In this document: positions 15,116 to 17,714 of the stretch, piece by piece | How the letters are laid out: each line of letters begins with the position of its first letter | How positions within the stretch are numbered: position 1 is the first letter of the stretch | Assembly: GCA_963579025.1 (NCBI GenBank) | Contig: CAUZFZ010000194.1 | Location: forward strand, 1-17,714 | Length of the DNA stretch: 17,714 nucleotides | Source: CAUZFZ01 sp963579025 | GTDB taxonomy: Bacteria; Planctomycetota; Planctomycetia; Planctomycetales; Planctomycetaceae | Direction of reading: 5' to 3' | Notes under the pieces: model-generated | Told to the model about the DNA's origin: nothing | Databases searched by the model: none | Seen by the model: the letters and a program-made list of their open reading frames with translations, nothing else | Program-made: the position numbers and the translations under genes

Positions 15116-15922
15116 TCAGGCAGGACTGGTGAAGACACTCAGAAGCCAGAACACAACGGCTGCCAGAACGACAATGACGCTGACTCCAATCTGCCAGCGC
15201 GACTGGGTGAGGAGTCCGCGGCACAGACCAGAAACCGTGACTCGATTCGCCACCGCGTCTCGATTTCTCAACGATTGCTGTAAACGCTGCATGGCCTGGT
15301 TATTGGGTTGAATTTCCAGAACGTGATCGACCTGCGTCAGGAGTCCCGGGAACTCTCCGTGCTTAAGTGATGATTCGATATCAAGCATCAAAGCACGCAG
15401 TTCTTCAGCATTCGGGTCAGACGGCTGAGGTGGAAGCTCTGGGGTGTCGGCTGCATCGTGCGTCCAGTTCTCGGCCGCGATGTCCGGGTCGCGTTCCGTG
15501 AGTGATTGAGACTGATCCGCTTCGACGAGTGAGGATGTCAGTTCATTGCGAATGTATGCCGTCAGCGCCTCGGCGACTTCGGCCATCGACTGATACCGGT
15601 CCTCGATCTGCTTTGACATCATTTTCAGGCAGATGTCTTCCAGTTCCGGCGTCAGATCGTGTCGCGCATTCGGGGGCAGTTCCGGGTCCTGCGTCACAAT
15701 CTGCGCGAACACCGAGATGACGGGACCCCGGAACGGCGGAAAGCCGGTTCACAGTTCGTACATCACAACGCCCAGACTGTAGATGTCGGATGCTACACCC
15801 ACGCGTGCCAGGTCACCGTCCACCTGTTCGGGGGACACGTATGCTGGCGATCCGATCTGCATTCCGGCCTGTGTCAGTCGCACGTCGGCGGTCTGGGTCT
15901 GCACGGCCATTCCAAAGTCCAT
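15116..15922 (-). pseudogene. Ser/Thr protein kinase remnant (N-lobe missing, in-frame stop)
   Basis: C-terminal part of a planctomycete-type Ser/Thr kinase with a membrane anchor. Reading from 15922, the frame gives MDFGMAVQTQTAD (DFG metal loop), GSPAYVSPEQ (activation-segment end) and SDIYSLGVVMYEL, then a TGA at 15749-15751 where Leu is expected before TGFPPFRG. After the stop it continues in frame with FAQIVTQDPELPP and the C-lobe end IEDRYQSMAEVAEAL, then an acidic linker and a membrane helix WQIGVSVIVVLAAVVFWLL before the normal-looking end. The glycine loop, the lysine and the HRD catalytic loop are absent: upstream of the DFG there are only about 80 bp before the divergent PhoD start. 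The open 198-codon stretch at 15116-15712 could be called as a gene but is a fragment. Almost certainly inactive as a kinase. Confidence 0.82.
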
Positions 15923-15993
15923 CACTCCGTCCGAACAGCAACAATGACAGGTTGCCGGCTAGAATGGGTGCCTCATCGCAAGGTTACCGATTC

Positions 15994-15997
15994 AGGA
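15994..15997 (+). promoter_or_regulatory. Shine-Dalgarno AGGA for the PhoD-like gene
   Basis: AGGA lies 7 nt before the ATG at 16005. Together with the Tat signal in that frame, it fixes the true start of the PhoD-like gene, which is not the upstream start in the frame of the mature domain. Confidence 0.6.
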
Positions 15998-16004
15998 ATC
16001 AACA

Positions 16005-17586
16005 ATGCTCCGAAAACCGACAGACACTCGATGCTACGGAATCGAACGACGCGACTTTCTTCGTTACATGGCCGCGGTCTCGGCGATCCCGACGATGGCG
16101 TTGCGTGCTGAAGGACAGGTTACGAGGGCCGCAGTTCAACAGCAATCCGTTTACGCTGGGAGTCGCTTCCGGTGATCCCGCGCCGGATGGCGTTGTGATC
16201 TGGACAAGGCTCGCCCCGAATCCACTTGATGGGGGCGGAATGCCGAATGAGCCAGTGTCGGTTCAATGGGAAGTCGCGACGGATGAAGCATTTGGCGATG
16301 TTGCCCGGAAAGGCTCGGCGCTTGCGATGCCGCAGCTTGGACATTCCGTGCATGTCGAAGTCGAAGGGCTTGAGCCACACCGGTGGTACTTTTATCGATT
16401 TCATGCCGGGGACGAGACGAGTCCCGCGGGCCGCACTCGAACGGCTCCAGCCCAGGACGCGCTACCCGATCTGATGCGGTTCGCGTTTACGTCATGTCAG
16501 CACTACGAAAGCGGGTACTTCAATGGCTACCCGCATATGCAGAAGGAAGACCTCGACCTCGTTGTGCACCTTGGCGATTACATTTACGAGTACAAGGGCA
16601 TCGACAATCGACCTCGTAAGCACATTGGTAATGAGATCGAGAGTCTCGGCGACTACCGGACGCGGTATTCTCAGTACCGGCTCGACATGACCTTGCAGGA
16701 CACGCATCGGCTGTTCCCGTGGCTCGTCACCTGGGACGACCACGAGTTTGACAACAACTACGCCAACCTTGTCTCCGAGGAAGAGGGTATTACTCCGGAA
16801 TCATTTCTCGCGCGTCGCATGAATGCCTATCAGGCCTACTACGAATTCCTGCCGCTGCGCCGGCGATCGTTTCCGCAGGGACCGCACATGAAGCTGTATC
16901 GAGGCTGCCAGTATGGCCGGCTCGCCAACTTCCATGTCCTCGACACTCGGCAGTATCGCTCCGACCAGCCAAACGGCGACCACCAGAAACCAATGACTGG
17001 AAAGGTGTTCGATTCGCAGGCCACGATGCTCGGCCGGAAGCAGGAACACTGGCTGATGTCGAGTCTGCTGCAGTCAACGTCCACATGGAACGTGCTGGCT
17101 CAGCAGGTGATGATGGCTCCGCTCAATCGAGGCGAGGGCGAAGATCGTCGCTACAGCATGGATCAGTGGCCGGGCTACGAGATCAGCCGCCGCCGTCTGC
17201 TGCGTTTCTTCCATGAGCGGAAGATTCCAAACCCGGTCGTGCTGACCGGCGACATTCACGTCAACTGGGTCAACGACCTGCAGCTTGATTTCCAGGATCC
17301 GAAGTCACCGCTGGTGGGCACGGAACTCGTCGGCACCTCCATGACTTCCGGCGGCAACGGCGGCAACGGCGGCAACGTCATTCCCGAGTACGAACGAGCC
17401 GCCAGACAGAACGACTTCGTGAAGTGGTACAACTCAAACCGCGGCTACGTCTCGTGTGAATTGACACCCAACGCGTGGACGACGTATTTCCGAGCCACAC
17501 CATTCGTTGACAAACCCGGCGCCCCAGTCCTCACCAATGGAACTTTCGTCATCGAAGAAGGCAAACCCGGAGCCAGATCTGCATAG
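16005..17586 (+). CDS. phoD: PhoD-like alkaline phosphatase/phosphodiesterase, Tat-exported, frameshifted
   Basis: Probable Fe/Ca-dependent phosphodiesterase/phosphatase exported by Tat for phosphate scavenging. The ATG at 16005 gives a signal peptide with R15-R16-DFLR followed by YMAAVSAIPTMALRAEG, but that frame stops soon after. The mature protein lies one base further on: PQFNSNPFTLGVASGDPAPDGVVIWTRL (N-terminal PhoD domain), then FTSCQHYESGYFNGY, HLGDYIYEY, TWDDHEFDNNYAN and LTGDIHVNWVNDL (metal-site motifs). Reading GG for GGG at 16126-16128 restores one frame of about 526 aa joining VTR to PQFN. The frame of the mature domain is open back to 15790, but that part runs antisense through the kinase remnant and is not real. 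Either a sequence error or a recent inactivating mutation; the rest of the protein is intact. The gene is divergent from the kinase remnant. Confidence 0.82.
17350..17376 (+). repeat. 9-bp tandem repeat (3 copies) encoding (GGN)3 in PhoD
   Basis: GGCGGCAAC is repeated three times in tandem and gives Gly-Gly-Asn repeats within MTSGGNGGNGGNVIPEY. It adds a flexible loop close to the active-site region after VGTSMTSG. The repeat is in frame, so copy changes would not break the gene. Confidence 0.85.
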
Positions 17587-17714
17587 TCTAGTGCCCGTCG
17601 GGAAACTGGTTTGTGTCTTGAATTGGTGGTGGCCGGACAGACGGCGAGCCGCCGAAGATTGGGATTTTGTTCCCTGACTGCGGAGTTGTGACGGCAGCAA
17701 CGGGCTGATCTCCA
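17587..17714. other. Downstream flank of PhoD, nothing recognised
   Basis: These 128 bases follow the TAG of the PhoD-like gene to the window edge. I see no coding signal, clear terminator hairpin with T-tract, or RNA gene. The short frame antisense to the PhoD end is a shadow. Confidence 0.5.

Noticed and set aside
15790..16004. N-terminal extension of the PhoD frame back to 15790
   Set aside because: This part is antisense to the kinase activation segment and lacks a signal peptide; the real start with ribosome site and Tat signal is at 16005.

Overview
The window comes from a planctomycete (Planctomycetota). This rests on a Planctomycete-type cytochrome/DUF1592/DUF1588/DUF1585 protein next to a DUF1552 protein, a Tat-exported Gfo/Idh/MocA oxidoreductase, a planctomycete-style Ser/Thr kinase remnant, and hairpin-forming intergenic repeats of a kind I recall from planctomycete genomes. 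I cannot name the species. All functional calls are from reading motifs; no database search was run.

Layout, left to right. (1) 22-3492, minus strand: a YfhO-like polytopic membrane protein (GT-C type) followed, with an ATGA overlap, by a DPM1/CsbB-like family 2 glycosyltransferase. The YfhO-like gene is split by a one-base frameshift near 2637-2641 and carries a 12-bp tandem repeat encoding an (SDED)n acidic run. (2) 3737-9877, minus strand: a probable transcription unit of a Gfo/Idh/MocA oxidoreductase, a large DUF1592-type cytochrome protein and a DUF1552 protein. The genes are separated by two different inverted-repeat elements and the unit ends in a hairpin-plus-T-tract terminator. (3) 10133-11059, minus strand: an endonuclease/exonuclease/phosphatase-fold protein. 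(4) 11493-14933, plus strand: an AAA+ ATPase and a cytoplasmic subtilisin-like protease 15 bp apart. They match the IetA/IetS pair, known as a plasmid toxin-antitoxin module and as an anti-phage defence system; this is the most notable system here. (5) 15116-15922, minus strand: a broken Ser/Thr kinase that starts at the DFG loop and has an in-frame stop. (6) 16005-17586, plus strand: a PhoD-like Tat-exported alkaline phosphatase/phosphodiesterase whose signal peptide and mature domain lie in different frames because of a one-base frameshift.

How the parts may work together: the YfhO/CsbB-like pair would glycosylate a cell-envelope polymer through a lipid-linked sugar. The DUF1552/DUF1592/oxidoreductase set is an exported, metabolic-type cluster typical of planctomycetes. 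The AAA/subtilase pair is a self-contained immunity or stability module with an intact Walker site and catalytic triad. The divergent nuclease-fold gene beside it may be unrelated. Three genes (YfhO-like, kinase, PhoD) carry lesions, which suggests either local gene decay or sequence errors.
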